From Alloprevotella sp. oral taxon 473 str. F0040 (GTDB lineage: Bacteria; Bacteroidota; Bacteroidia; Bacteroidales; Bacteroidaceae), in NCBI RefSeq assembly GCF_000318095.2, contig NZ_KB290716.1:325751-360598 (forward strand): a stretch of DNA of 34,848 bases, in the 5' to 3' direction. A model generated the notes under the pieces. It did not search any database. It was given only the letters and a program-made list of their open reading frames with translations, and was not told the origin of the DNA. Positions 23,348 to 34,572 of the stretch are shown here, one piece after another. Each line of letters opens with the position of its first letter. Positions within the stretch are counted from its first letter, which is position 1. A program made the position numbers and the translations under genes.

Positions 23348-24277
23348 TTACTTAAGCAGCACGCCCTCTTCCTTGAGTCGCTTGGTGATGTTATCAATCA
23401 TACCATGAATGAAACCAGCAGAACGAGGAGTACTATAAATTTTGGCGATATCAAGATACTCGTTGAAAGTAACATTGAGTGGAATGCTGGGAAACTCAAG
23501 AATCTCAGCCAAAGTGATTTGCATAATCACCAAGTCCATGAAAGCGATGCGATTGAACTGCCACTTTTTTGTGCTACTCTTGATGAGGTCTCTCAGTTCA
23601 CCACAGCGTTCAATCGTTGTTTTGAACAAACGGCCAGCAAACTCTTGGTCTTCTTGAGCTGCATAAGCAGGCAGCAATTCTTGTGCCACTCCATTCTCAG
23701 GCTGGAAGCGTTTGATGGTTTTCAGCACGAAAGAGTCCACTATCTCCTTGTCATCATTCCAATAGAGACTTTGCTCTTCTAGCAAGCTATCGAATTCTTC
23801 CGACTTTTCTACATGATTTTTATAGAGTTTGCGCACAAGTTCACGGTCTGTCTCGTAGTCATGCTCTTTCATATCGACATAACGCAAGAAAAGGTCGTCG
23901 TTAAGCCAAGCATCATAGAGTTTTTTGAGGAAGGTGTCTTCACTATTCCAGCTCCACTTCTGAGCAGCTTCAAATTCAAGCAGAGTTTCATTCTCAGAAA
24001 GTTGCTTCAAGAAAAGGTTATCAGCCAAAAGACGATCATTGGAAGGGGCATCATTGCCACCCACACGCTGTTTTTTAGCTTCACGAGCGACATCCACACG
24101 TTCTGCTCTGCGGCGGAGTTCCACCAAGAGCAAGAGCATAAGACGATAAAGGTCATAAGCCTTTTGAAGGCTAAAGTCAAGTTCTTTCAAGGCTACCTCT
24201 GTAGTTTTGCCTTCGTTCTGATAGTACGCATAGATAAGTTGAACGACTTTCAGACGGATAAGTGCACGATTAATCAT
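23348..24277 (-). CDS. nusB: Transcription antitermination factor NusB, long Bacteroidetes form
   Basis: This 309-residue protein is about twice the length of classical NusB. The C-terminal third is the NusB RNA-binding fold: FKTTIERCGELRDLIKSSTKKWQFNRIAFMDLVIMQITLAEI and NVTFNEYLDIAKIYSTPRSAGFIHGMID. The N-terminus MINRALIRLKVVQLIYAYYQNEG is also typical of the Bacteroidetes form, with a helical middle region between. NusB acts with NusE in antitermination of rRNA operons. It heads the leftward unit with yajC, ybbR and coaE, and a promoter is visible 52 bases upstream. Confidence 0.93.
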   Translation of the reverse strand: MINRALIRLKVVQLIYAYYQNEGKTTEVALKELDFSLQKAYDLYRLMLLLLVELRRRAERVDVAREAKKQRVGGNDAPSNDRLLADNLFLKQLSENETLLEFEAAQKWSWNSEDTFLKKLYDAWLNDDLFLRYVDMKEHDYETDRELVRKLYKNHVEKSEEFDSLLEEQSLYWNDDKEIVDSFVLKTIKRFQPENGVAQELLPAYAAQEDQEFAGRLFKTTIERCGELRDLIKSSTKKWQFNRIAFMDLVIMQITLAEILEFPSIPLNVTFNEYLDIAKIYSTPRSAGFIHGMIDNITKRLKEEGVLLK

Positions 24278-24328
24278 TGTCGCAAGATTTAATTCTGTAT
24301 GTGTCTCCGTTGAGACTGTTAAGTCCTA

Positions 24329-24359
24329 CAAAGATACAAACTAATGATGAGGTAGCGAA
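24329..24359 (-). promoter_or_regulatory. Promoter of the nusB unit
   Basis: On the minus strand TTCG (24359-24356), 19 bases, then TATCTTTG (24336-24329). The -7 box is a perfect TAnnTTTG and the -33 box has one mismatch. It lies 51 bases before the nusB ATG. Confidence 0.65.
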
Positions 24360-24462
24360 GACTTACACATCGTTTTCGCCAGAAAAAACAAGAAAGCTAC
24401 AAAAAACGTATTACGGACTGCAAAAAAGACGTTATTTACTTGGTGCTTCTCAAAAAATAATG

Positions 24463-24470
24463 CAATTTTG
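24463..24470 (+). promoter_or_regulatory. Possible -7 box for the DUF3276 gene
   Basis: CAATTTTG at this position is one mismatch from TAnnTTTG, with a TTGG 19 bases upstream as a weak -33 box. It is 62 bases before the ATG at 24533. Confidence 0.4.
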
Positions 24471-24532
24471 CTGCTGAAACACAAGGAGCTACTCGCTATA
24501 AGCGGATAACTTCTTCTAAACTTTAACACTGC

Positions 24533-24916
24533 ATGAGCACTCCTCTTGAACCATGGAAAGAACAAGCCGATAGCGACATCCTGTTTTCGCGAGTTGTCAA
24601 AGCCGGCAAGCGTGTCTATTACATTGACGTAAAAAGCGATCGTCGCGGAGAATACTATCTGGCGATGACAGAAAGCAAGCGCGTGAAAGACGGCACGGAG
24701 AATGAACGTCCAGTTTTTGAGAAACACAAGATATTTCTCTATCGCGAAGATATGTTGAAGTTCTTTGAGGCTTTTGGTGATGCTGTACATTATGTGGGTG
24801 AACATACCAGCTTGACGCGACGTCACACTGACACAGACAGCTCCTTTGACACAGAGTCTGAACAAGACACAGACTCTGCGAGCACACTTAGCACCAACTT
24901 CGACATCGAATTCTAG
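24533..24916 (+). CDS. DUF3276 (PUR-alpha-like) nucleic-acid-binding protein
   Basis: This 127-residue protein has the PUR-like fold of DUF3276: ILFSRVVKAGKRVYYIDVKSDR, YYLAMTESKRVKDG, FEKHKIFLYREDMLKFFEAF and an acidic, Ser/Asp/Thr-rich tail (SEQDTDSASTLST). PUR domains bind single-stranded DNA or RNA. The bacterial members form dimers and in Borrelia regulate outer surface protein expression. In Bacteroidetes the targets are unknown. The gene is single and divergent from nusB. The disordered acidic tail is longer than the core requires. Confidence 0.88.
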   Translation: MSTPLEPWKEQADSDILFSRVVKAGKRVYYIDVKSDRRGEYYLAMTESKRVKDGTENERPVFEKHKIFLYREDMLKFFEAFGDAVHYVGEHTSLTRRHTDTDSSFDTESEQDTDSASTLSTNFDIEF

Positions 24917-24933
24917 CCCCTTTTCTCATCTCC

Positions 24934-24952
24934 ACTCCCCAAAAAGGAGAGT
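24934..24952 (+). terminator. Probable terminator of the DUF3276 gene
   Basis: ACTCCCC (24934-24940) and GGAGAGT (24946-24952) pair with one mismatch around AAAAA, followed by CCTTTTG. It lies 18 bases after the stop codon. Confidence 0.45.
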
Positions 24953-25041
24953 CCTTTTGCTCTCGCATCTTAGTTGATTGCCACATCAGAGGCAAAATGC
25001 GCTTGGAAACACCCTTCCGAAGCTGCTTTTTCCTCCTAAAA

Positions 25042-25073
25042 TTTGCGCAATCAATAGAGAATGCGTAAATTTG
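25042..25073 (+). promoter_or_regulatory. Promoter of rplY
   Basis: TTTG (25042-25045), 20 bases, then TAAATTTG (25066-25073): a perfect match to the Bacteroidetes primary promoter. The leader to the ATG at 25172 is about 90 bases and may carry regulation of the ribosomal protein gene. I could not identify a structure in it. Confidence 0.85.
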
Positions 25074-25171
25074 CAGCCGAATTTGTCCTCCATAGGTCTA
25101 GACAAGACCACTGTGTGATGGCGAATTATACAAAATTTATTGTTTAATTCAGAGTAACACAACCCAAACTC

Positions 25172-25780
25172 ATGAAGTCAATCTCTATTACTGGTACTAA
25201 GCGTGCCGACCTCGGTAAGAAGGCTACCAAGGAAGTTCGTAAGCAAGGTCTCGTACCCTGCGTAATCTACGGTGAAAAGAAGGATGCCAATGGTGCTCCC
25301 GAAGCTATCCACTTCCTCGTTGACGAAAAGCAAATCAACAAGGTAGTTTACACTCCCGAAATCTATTTGGTAAACATCAACCTCGATGGTCAAGACTGCC
25401 AAGCTGTAGTTAAGGAAATCCAATTCCACGCTGTTAAGGACAACGTGCTTCACGTTGACTTCTACCAAGTGAACCCCACTAAGCCCATCGTTATGGGTGT
25501 GCCCATCGCTCCTACAGGTCTTGCTGAAGGTGTGCGTGCTGGTGGTAAGCTCGTTACCATGGTACGTAAGCTCAAGGTTCGCGCTACTGTAGACGCTATC
25601 CCCGAAAAGCTCACCATCGACGTGACTAGCCTCGGTCTTGGTAAGTCTATCAAGTGCGGCGATCTCTCTTACGAAGGTCTCGAACTCGTAACTCCTAAGG
25701 AAGTTGTTGTAGTGACTGTTAAGATGACCCGTGCTGCTATGGGTGCTGCTGCTGCCGCTGCCGCTGCTGCCAAGAAGTAA
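25172..25780 (+). CDS. rplY: 50S ribosomal protein L25 / general stress protein Ctc
   Basis: This 202-residue protein binds 5S rRNA in the large subunit. The N-terminal L25 domain shows ITGTKRADLGKKATKEVRKQGLVPCVIYGEKKD and the C-terminal Ctc domain (about 95-190) includes KPIVMGVPIAPTGLAEGVRAGGKL and LTIDVTSLGLGKSIK. The protein ends with a run of nine alanines and two lysines, a tail typical of Bacteroidetes L25. Codon use is strongly biased (AAG, CTC, GGT, GCT), which fits high expression. The gene is followed by a strong terminator, then pth, the usual pairing. Confidence 0.96.
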   Translation: MKSISITGTKRADLGKKATKEVRKQGLVPCVIYGEKKDANGAPEAIHFLVDEKQINKVVYTPEIYLVNINLDGQDCQAVVKEIQFHAVKDNVLHVDFYQVNPTKPIVMGVPIAPTGLAEGVRAGGKLVTMVRKLKVRATVDAIPEKLTIDVTSLGLGKSIKCGDLSYEGLELVTPKEVVVVTVKMTRAAMGAAAAAAAAAKK

Positions 25781-25807
25781 TAGCGCATTTCTGTGCAATC
25801 CCCTATG

Positions 25808-25833
25808 TGCCAGTGCCCCTTAGGGTACTGGCA
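25808..25833 (+). terminator. Intrinsic terminator of rplY
   Basis: TGCCAGTGCCC (25808-25818) and GGGTACTGGCA (25823-25833) form an 11-position stem with one G-T-type or mismatched position, followed by six T (25834-25839). It begins 27 bases after the stop. Confidence 0.88.
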
Positions 25834-25978
25834 TTTTTTATTACCCTTTCCCAATACCCACATCTAGCAACGCAGAGTTGGCCCTGAGCACCCGTCTGAG
25901 TCATCAGACCATTTCATCACTCGTCTGCCCTCTCCCTAAAAGTACAGCTCGCAGTGAGCACGCATTTCTATCATAACT

Positions 25979-26539
25979 ATGACGCATCTCATCGTAGGCC
26001 TTGGCAACATCGGCGCAGAATACGCAGGCACGCGCCACAACATCGGATTTGACGTAGTCGACAAACTAGCAGCCGATGCTGGCGCATCATGGGAAGACCG
26101 CCGCTATGGCGCAGTCTGCACCATTCGTGTGAAAAATCAAGTACTCGTTCTCCTCAAGCCCTCCACCTACATGAATCTTTCGGGCGATGCTGTGCGCTAC
26201 TGGATGAAAGAGAAAAAAGTGGATTTGCCGCAGATGCTCGTCATTGTGGACGATCTTGCCCTACCCTTCGGACAACTCCGCATGAAAGCCAGTGGCAGCG
26301 AGGCTGGACACAACGGTCTTCGCCACATCACACAAGTGTTGGGCACACAGGCTTACAATCGTCTCCGCTTTGGCATTGGCAACAACTTCCCACGTGGTGG
26401 ACAAGTAGACTTCGTGCTTGGCCATTTTGAAGGAGAAGATTTGGCGAAAAAGCCCGAAGCCTTGGCACGTGCTGCAGAAGCCGTCAAGAGTTTTGCCCTC
26501 CAAGGTCTCGATCGCACGATGAATCTCTTCAATCGCTAG
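25979..26539 (+). CDS. pth: Peptidyl-tRNA hydrolase
   Basis: This 186-residue enzyme recycles peptidyl-tRNA released from stalled ribosomes by cleaving the ester bond. The catalytic set is intact: the Asn of VGLGNIG, the His of TRHNIGFDVVD, the Asp in IVDDLALPFGQ and the substrate-binding LLKPSTYMNLSG and GSEAGHNGLRHI. Length is typical. It follows rplY, as in many bacteria, but after a strong terminator, so it probably has its own promoter in the roughly 140-base gap. An S4-domain gene follows 100 bases later on the same strand. Confidence 0.96.
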   Translation: MTHLIVGLGNIGAEYAGTRHNIGFDVVDKLAADAGASWEDRRYGAVCTIRVKNQVLVLLKPSTYMNLSGDAVRYWMKEKKVDLPQMLVIVDDLALPFGQLRMKASGSEAGHNGLRHITQVLGTQAYNRLRFGIGNNFPRGGQVDFVLGHFEGEDLAKKPEALARAAEAVKSFALQGLDRTMNLFNR

Positions 26540-26639
26540 ACAAATCTTTCGCTCCATTCGCAGCTATCATCTGCTATTGCTCTGAGCGCACAAACTGATT
26601 TCCATTCTTCGTCACCTCACTCCTCACTCTATATTGCTT

Positions 26640-27056
26640 ATGCCCACAGAAGCACGCATAGACAAATGGCTTTGGGCAGCGCGCATCTACAAGACGCGCA
26701 CACTTGCTGCCGATGCCTGTAAAAACAATCGCATCACCATCAATAGTGCTGCCGTAAAACCATCACGTTCTGTCAAGGTAGGAGATGAAGTGGGCGTAAA
26801 GAAATCGCCTATCACCTACACATTCCGCGTACTCCAAGCCATTGAGAAGCGCGTAGGTGCAAAACTCCTGCCCGAAATCCTGGAGAACATCACTCCTCCA
26901 GAGCAATATGAACTCTTAGAAATGAGTCGTATCAGCGGGTTTATTGACCGTGCGCGCGGCACTGGCCGTCCCACGAAGAAAGATCGCCGAGCACTCGATG
27001 ACTTTGCGGATGTTCCACTCTTCTTGGACGATGATTTCGATTTAGAAGAAGACTAG
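26640..27056 (+). CDS. S4-domain RNA-binding protein, Hsp15 (HslR)-like
   Basis: This 138-residue protein has an N-terminal S4 RNA-binding domain (RIDKWLWAARIYKTRTLAADACKNNRITINSAAVKPSRSVKVGDEV) and a C-terminal basic region GRPTKKDRRALDDF. Hsp15 binds 50S subunits carrying a blocked nascent chain, a recycling role that would fit its neighbour pth. The start is the ATG at 26640, since the in-frame codon at 26634 is TTG. The tail is acidic. Symbol withheld because the Bacteroidetes proteins are only related to Escherichia coli HslR. Confidence 0.88.
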   Translation: MPTEARIDKWLWAARIYKTRTLAADACKNNRITINSAAVKPSRSVKVGDEVGVKKSPITYTFRVLQAIEKRVGAKLLPEILENITPPEQYELLEMSRISGFIDRARGTGRPTKKDRRALDDFADVPLFLDDDFDLEED

Positions 27057-27090
27057 CGTTTGCTGCTTCCTTCCCATTTTACTCACTAAA

Positions 27091-27172
27091 ATCTCCGACT
27101 TTTTCCAAATTATCTCGGAGTTTTTTAGAAACATCTCGGAGATTTTTTAGAAACTCTCCGAGATATTTTTTG
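27091..27172. repeat. Tandem CTCGGAG/T-run repeats forming terminator-like hairpins
   Basis: ATCTCGGAG followed by TTTTTTAGAAAC occurs at 27112-27132 and again, with one extra A, at 27133-27154. The inverse CTCCGAGAT with ATTTTTT follows at 27156-27171, and a related ATCTCCGA lies at 27091-27098. The second copy and its inverse can form a 9-bp stem closed by a T run. Together they look like duplicated terminators after the S4 gene. No gene is present in 27057-27360. Confidence 0.7.
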
Positions 27173-27287
27173 TGCGCTCAGAGAGTTTCTTCTTTCTCCT
27201 CGCATATCGGCTTTCTAAATCATAGATACTTACAGCCATTCACCACCAAACTTTCCCGCGTCACCGCCACATTTCCTCTTTTCCAAC

Positions 27288-27329
27288 AAGGGGCACCCAC
27301 GTTTCATCCCAGAAACACAGGTGCCCCTT
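27288..27329. terminator. Two-part hairpin between convergent S4-domain and thiF genes
   Basis: AAGGGGCACC (27288-27297) pairs with GGTGCCCCTT (27320-27329), and an inner GTTTC/GAAAC stem (27301-27305 with 27312-27316) extends it. It sits 32 bases from the thiF stop, so it is a likely end for the thiamine operon and perhaps for the opposite strand too. Confidence 0.6.
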
Positions 27330-27360
27330 TCTCGTAGGCTGAACATTAGTCCACTTGCGC

Positions 27361-28086
27361 TTAGCGACGAATGCGCTGAAACGACAGACTAAGTCCGTCT
27401 ACCAGTAGTAAACTATCCGACAACGGAGTGTGAAGTCCCAACAAAAACTTGAGGGCTTCCGTGGCTGCCAATGCCCCCAACAAAGCAGGTGTAGTCGCCA
27501 TCATAGGAATGGGTGCGCTGCTCAAATGTCCCTTCTCCTTTACCATCACTTCATCGTCGCTGGTCGGAAATAAAGCTCCGTAAGTGAGATGCTCTGCATC
27601 GAAAAGTGCGATTTGCCCTTGCCAACTGTCCACAGAAACGTAAAGCCAAGGCATAGCATAAGATTCAGCATAGGCATCGAGCAATCTCCGTGTACCTTCA
27701 TTGTCAGTAGCATCTATGATGAGATCGCAGCTTCCTAAGATTAGCTCTGCATTTTCTTCGCGAAGCCGCTCACAAACGACCTCCACATCACAATGCGGAT
27801 TGTTGGCACGGAGATGCTCCGCAGCCAATACCGCTTTGGGTTGCCCGATTTGTGCAACAGTATAAAGCGTCTGGCGATGAAGATTGCTGAGCGACACTAC
27901 ATCATCATCGCAGACTCTGACATGCCCCACCCCACTCCCCACCAGAAGTGGCAGAATGGTGCAACCTAGTCCGCCAGCTCCCACCACGACCACACGCTTT
28001 TCAGCAAGAAGCCTTTGACCTACTCTCCCCACCTCGGGGAGCAACAACTGACGCTCATAGCGTTTGTCAAAATCATTGACCGACAT
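27361..28086 (-). CDS. thiF: ThiF-type adenylyltransferase for the sulfur carrier ThiS
   Basis: This 241-residue protein of the HesA/MoeB/ThiF family should adenylate the C-terminal Gly-Gly of ThiS so that sulfur can be loaded for thiazole synthesis. Seen: the nucleotide loop VVVVGAGGLGCTILPLLVGSGVG, the Asp/Arg set in VCDDDVVSLSNLHRQTLY, KAVLAAEHL and the DATDNEGTR motif. The zinc-binding CxxC pairs and the C-terminal catalytic Cys of Escherichia coli ThiF are absent: there is no Cys after residue 125 or so. I recall similar cysteine-poor ThiF proteins in other Bacteroidetes. The gene is last in the thiamine operon, 74 bases after thiH. The operon context decides ThiF over MoeB. Confidence 0.87.
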   Translation of the reverse strand: MSVNDFDKRYERQLLLPEVGRVGQRLLAEKRVVVVGAGGLGCTILPLLVGSGVGHVRVCDDDVVSLSNLHRQTLYTVAQIGQPKAVLAAEHLRANNPHCDVEVVCERLREENAELILGSCDLIIDATDNEGTRRLLDAYAESYAMPWLYVSVDSWQGQIALFDAEHLTYGALFPTSDDEVMVKEKGHLSSAPIPMMATTPALLGALAATEALKFLLGLHTPLSDSLLLVDGLSLSFQRIRR

Positions 28087-28160
28087 ATTGAGAATTATCC
28101 TTTGAAAATAAACGCATTATCTTTGTAGAAAGAAAGACGGTGATGAGATATTCTTGCCAG

Positions 28161-29276
28161 CTACAACCAACTATCCCAATCTTTCCACACAGGTTCGTAG
28201 CCCATAGACTGAAGATACTGCGCAAACTCTTCGGGACTACGTGCATCATTGATGGTGAACTGCTCCAACTCCTCATGCTGCTCGGCATAACCTCCGGGTT
28301 CGGTGTGGCTGCCAGCACTCATGCTCGTGACTCCTAAGGTGAGCACATGATTGCGGAAGGCTTCAGATTCGCGTGTGGAAAGTGATATATCTAGATGCTG
28401 ATCGAGCAGTCTGAAAGCCAAAATCAGCTGGAGCATCCCTTTGTCATCAATCGGGCAAGCAGGATTGTAGCCGCCCACAGCAGGACGAAGGCGAGGGAGG
28501 GAAACGGAATAACGTGCCAACCGATAGCGCCGTTTGAGATAGCTCAGATGAAGTGCCGTGAAAGCACTATCCGTGCGCCAATCTTCAAGGCCGAGCAGCG
28601 CACCGATACCTATTTTTTCAATGCCCGCTTGGGCTATGCGATCGGGAGTTTCGAGTCGATAGCGGAAGTCAGCCTTCTTTCCTGCAGGATGGTATTCGGG
28701 ATAGCGCGCTTCGTTGTAGGTTTCTTGGTAGACACAGACATTGCTTATGCCAGCAAGTCCAAGAGCCGCATATTGTTCTGTATCGAGCGGTTGAACTTCT
28801 AACGACAACTGTGCAAAATGGGGACGGAGATGCTTGACCACATCGAGATAGTATTGCCAAGAACGTAGGCCATGATCTTCGCCACTCACCAACAGCAGAT
28901 GCCGAAAACCAAGTTGCAGAATGGCTTCTACTTCTCTATCTATCTCCGCGAGAGTCAAGCGACGACGATGAATCTTATGTTCCACACTAAATCCACAATA
29001 CACACAACTATTAGAACAGATGTTGGAAAGATAGAGGGGAAGATAGAGTTGCATGGTGCGCCCGAAGCGTTCGACCGTGAGGCGGCGCGCTTCATGCGCC
29101 ATAGGTTCTAAATAGGCTTCGGCAGCTGGAGAAACCAAGGCTAGAAAATCCTCGACAGTGCGGTGAGTGTGAGCCAATGCTCGCTCCACATCCGCAGGTG
29201 TCTGGGCATAGATATTGCGTTTTACCTCATCAAAATCAAAACGCTTCAAGAATTCGTAAGCGGTAGTGTATAGCAT
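28161..29276 (-). CDS. thiH: 2-iminoacetate synthase ThiH (radical SAM)
   Basis: This 371-residue radical SAM enzyme splits tyrosine to 2-iminoacetate (dehydroglycine) and p-cresol, giving the C-N unit of the thiazole ring. The cluster motif CSNSCVYC (Cys87, Cys91, Cys94) sits in the family context YLPLYLSNICSNSCVYCGF. VSGEDHG, LSLEVQPLDTEQYAALG, VYQETYNEARY and SLPRLRPAVGGY are also ThiH-specific. It begins 11 bases after thiG and length is normal. It depends on anaerobic growth for activity, which fits a Bacteroidales host. Confidence 0.96.
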   Translation of the reverse strand: MLYTTAYEFLKRFDFDEVKRNIYAQTPADVERALAHTHRTVEDFLALVSPAAEAYLEPMAHEARRLTVERFGRTMQLYLPLYLSNICSNSCVYCGFSVEHKIHRRRLTLAEIDREVEAILQLGFRHLLLVSGEDHGLRSWQYYLDVVKHLRPHFAQLSLEVQPLDTEQYAALGLAGISNVCVYQETYNEARYPEYHPAGKKADFRYRLETPDRIAQAGIEKIGIGALLGLEDWRTDSAFTALHLSYLKRRYRLARYSVSLPRLRPAVGGYNPACPIDDKGMLQLILAFRLLDQHLDISLSTRESEAFRNHVLTLGVTSMSAGSHTEPGGYAEQHEELEQFTINDARSPEEFAQYLQSMGYEPVWKDWDSWL

Positions 29277-29287
29277 GATGCAGTCTT

Positions 29288-30055
29288 TTAGTCGAAGAGA
29301 AAAGCAGTGAGTGGGGAAGAAGCCTCTGCCTCTGCGCGCTGCGGGGCTAGTTTGGCGAGATAGGCTTCACGCCCTGCCTCTACGCCAAGACGAAAGGCAT
29401 GAGCCATCTTCACTGGATCGCGCGCCACGGCGATGGCCGTATTGACCAATACTGCATCGGCTCCCATCTCCATGCACTCCGCAGCATGACTAGGACTGCC
29501 CAAACCGGCATCGACCACCACAGGAATGTTGCTTTCGGCGATGATGATGCGCAGCATAGCTCGGGTGTCTAGCCCGCGGTTGCTACCGATAGGGGCAGCA
29601 AGGGGCATCACCGTGGCGCAGCCCACCTCTTCGAGACGTTTACACAACACGGGGTCTGCCTGCACATAGGGTAAGACCACAAAACCTCGCTTCACTAACT
29701 CGGCGGCAGCCTTTAGTGTCTCTATGGGATCGGGCATGAGATAGCGAGGATCGGGATGTATTTCGAGTTTCAACCAATTGGTTTGAAGCGCTTCTCTACT
29801 CAACTCGGCAGCAAGAATAGCCTCGGCAGCGGTGCGCGCTCCACTGGTGTTAGGCAAGAGTTGCAAGCCTTGATGCAAAAGGGGAGCTATCATGTCGTCC
29901 GTGGTGCAGGCAGAAAGTTCTACGCGCTTGAGAGCCACTGTCACGAGTTGTGAGCCTGAGGCTTTAGCAGCTTCTGCCATCAAGGCAGATGAAGCAAATT
30001 TTCCCGTACCTAGAAACAGACGGGAGGTAAAAGTGTTGTCGGCAATGTTCAACAT
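29288..30055 (-). CDS. thiG: Thiazole synthase ThiG
   Basis: This 255-residue TIM-barrel enzyme forms the thiazole phosphate from deoxyxylulose phosphate, dehydroglycine and sulfur carried by ThiS. The Schiff-base lysine is in [11 protein letters not shown], with [14 protein letters not shown] at the N-terminus, the strand [46 protein letters not shown] and the phosphate-binding [19 protein letters not shown]. Length is typical. It starts 11 bases after the triple-fusion gene. Confidence 0.97.
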   Translation of the reverse strand: MLNIADNTFTSRLFLGTGKFASSALMAEAAKASGSQLVTVALKRVELSACTTDDMIAPLLHQGLQLLPNTSGARTAAEAILAAELSREALQTNWLKLEIHPDPRYLMPDPIETLKAAAELVKRGFVVLPYVQADPVLCKRLEEVGCATVMPLAAPIGSNRGLDTRAMLRIIIAESNIPVVVDAGLGSPSHAAECMEMGADAVLVNTAIAVARDPVKMAHAFRLGVEAGREAYLAKLAPQRAEAEASSPLTAFLFD

Positions 30056-30066
30056 AGGGTATGAGT

Positions 30067-33928
<3,862 letters not shown>

Positions 33929-34002
33929 CTAGATACGATGATTCCCCATTCTGCGGATAGCTGTAAGAATACGACTACTACCAAAAACAGGGACTAAAAT
34001 AC

Positions 34003-34206
34003 TCATCCACCAAAAGTTGGGCGGATTATCAAAAGTTCATCCTCTTCACTCAAAAAAGTATGAACAAACATGTCTCGGGAAATTACCTTTGCATTGAGAG
34101 CTACTGCACTACGAGTAGGTAAATCAATGCTCAGCTCTACAAGGGCTTGAGAGAGATTACAAGAACCGGTAATCTCTTTTGCTTCTCCATTTAGAAGGAT
34201 CTTCAT
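34003..34206 (-). CDS. thiS: Sulfur carrier protein ThiS
   Basis: This 67-residue ubiquitin-like protein carries the thiazole sulfur as a C-terminal thiocarboxylate. It ends with RPTFGG, the required Gly-Gly, and has the beta-grasp pattern MKILLNGEAKEI, LSQALVELS, VALNAKVISRDMF, EEDELLIIRPTFGG. It is the first gene of the operon, about 150 bases after the TPP riboswitch, so its expression is the step directly under thiamine control. Its adenylating partner ThiF is the last gene. Confidence 0.95.
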   Translation of the reverse strand: MKILLNGEAKEITGSCNLSQALVELSIDLPTRSAVALNAKVISRDMFVHTFLSEEDELLIIRPTFGG

Positions 34207-34271
34207 ATTCGTCGCATTTGGGTTTATACAAACTTATTATAAACGTACGCGACTCTAAGAGCTACTGCTTT

Positions 34272-34291
34272 CCTATCCTCTCTTGGATAGG
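34272..34291 (-). promoter_or_regulatory. Hairpin between the riboswitch aptamer and thiS
   Basis: CCTATCC (34272-34278) and GGATAGG (34285-34291) form a 7-bp stem with a 6-base loop, 65 bases before the thiS ATG. There is no T tract after it on the minus strand. It may be part of the expression platform. I could not resolve whether control is by termination or translation. Confidence 0.4.
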
Positions 34292-34354
34292 TGGATTCAT
34301 AAAGAACCATTAAAGCTCAATAGAAGATCATAATGGAGGTTGGACGTAAAAAAC

Positions 34355-34552
34355 GCCGCACTCTTTGCCTACGCCAGTATTATCTGGATCAGGTCTTCGG
34401 GTATAATCTCAGCACAGTATAGAACTATTCATACAAGTATGAACGACTAATGGTTAGCCATCTCGAGACTTTCAGTAATCAGACTAGCTATAATGCCAGC
34501 CTTTTCAGAACCTGAAGTCCCTAGGCGGATGTTCTATACCAGCACCCCTTAG
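34355..34552 (-). promoter_or_regulatory. TPP riboswitch (THI box) with enlarged P3 arm
   Basis: On the minus strand the conserved aptamer parts occur in order: AGGGGTGCT (34549-34541), CTGAGA (34412-34407), ATACCCG, ACCTGATC (34394-34387) and GATAATACTGGCGTAGG just before CAAAGAG. The P3 stem is visible as 9 perfect pairs between 34531-34539 and 34417-34425. Between these arms lie about 105 bases with their own small hairpins, far more than a usual bacterial P3. It controls the thiS-thiF operon by binding thiamine diphosphate. Confidence 0.93.
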
Positions 34553-34564
34553 AGTTGCTGATTG

Positions 34565-34572
34565 CAAAGTTA
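34565..34572 (-). promoter_or_regulatory. -7 box of the thiamine operon promoter
   Basis: On the minus strand this reads TAACTTTG, a perfect Bacteroidetes -7 box, about 15 bases before the first conserved riboswitch bases, so transcription would start just ahead of the aptamer. No good -33 TTTG is seen at the expected distance. Confidence 0.65.

Noticed and set aside
25178-25798. 206-codon minus-strand frame opposite rplY
   Set aside because: It arises from the strong codon bias of a highly expressed gene. The translation is low in complexity (Ser/Thr-rich) with no domain.
29279-29290. TGCAGTCTTTTA, one base off the island's 12-mer element, between thiH and thiG
   Set aside because: It is on the opposite strand to the genes around it and lacks the 21-base block after 10 bases, so it is probably chance.
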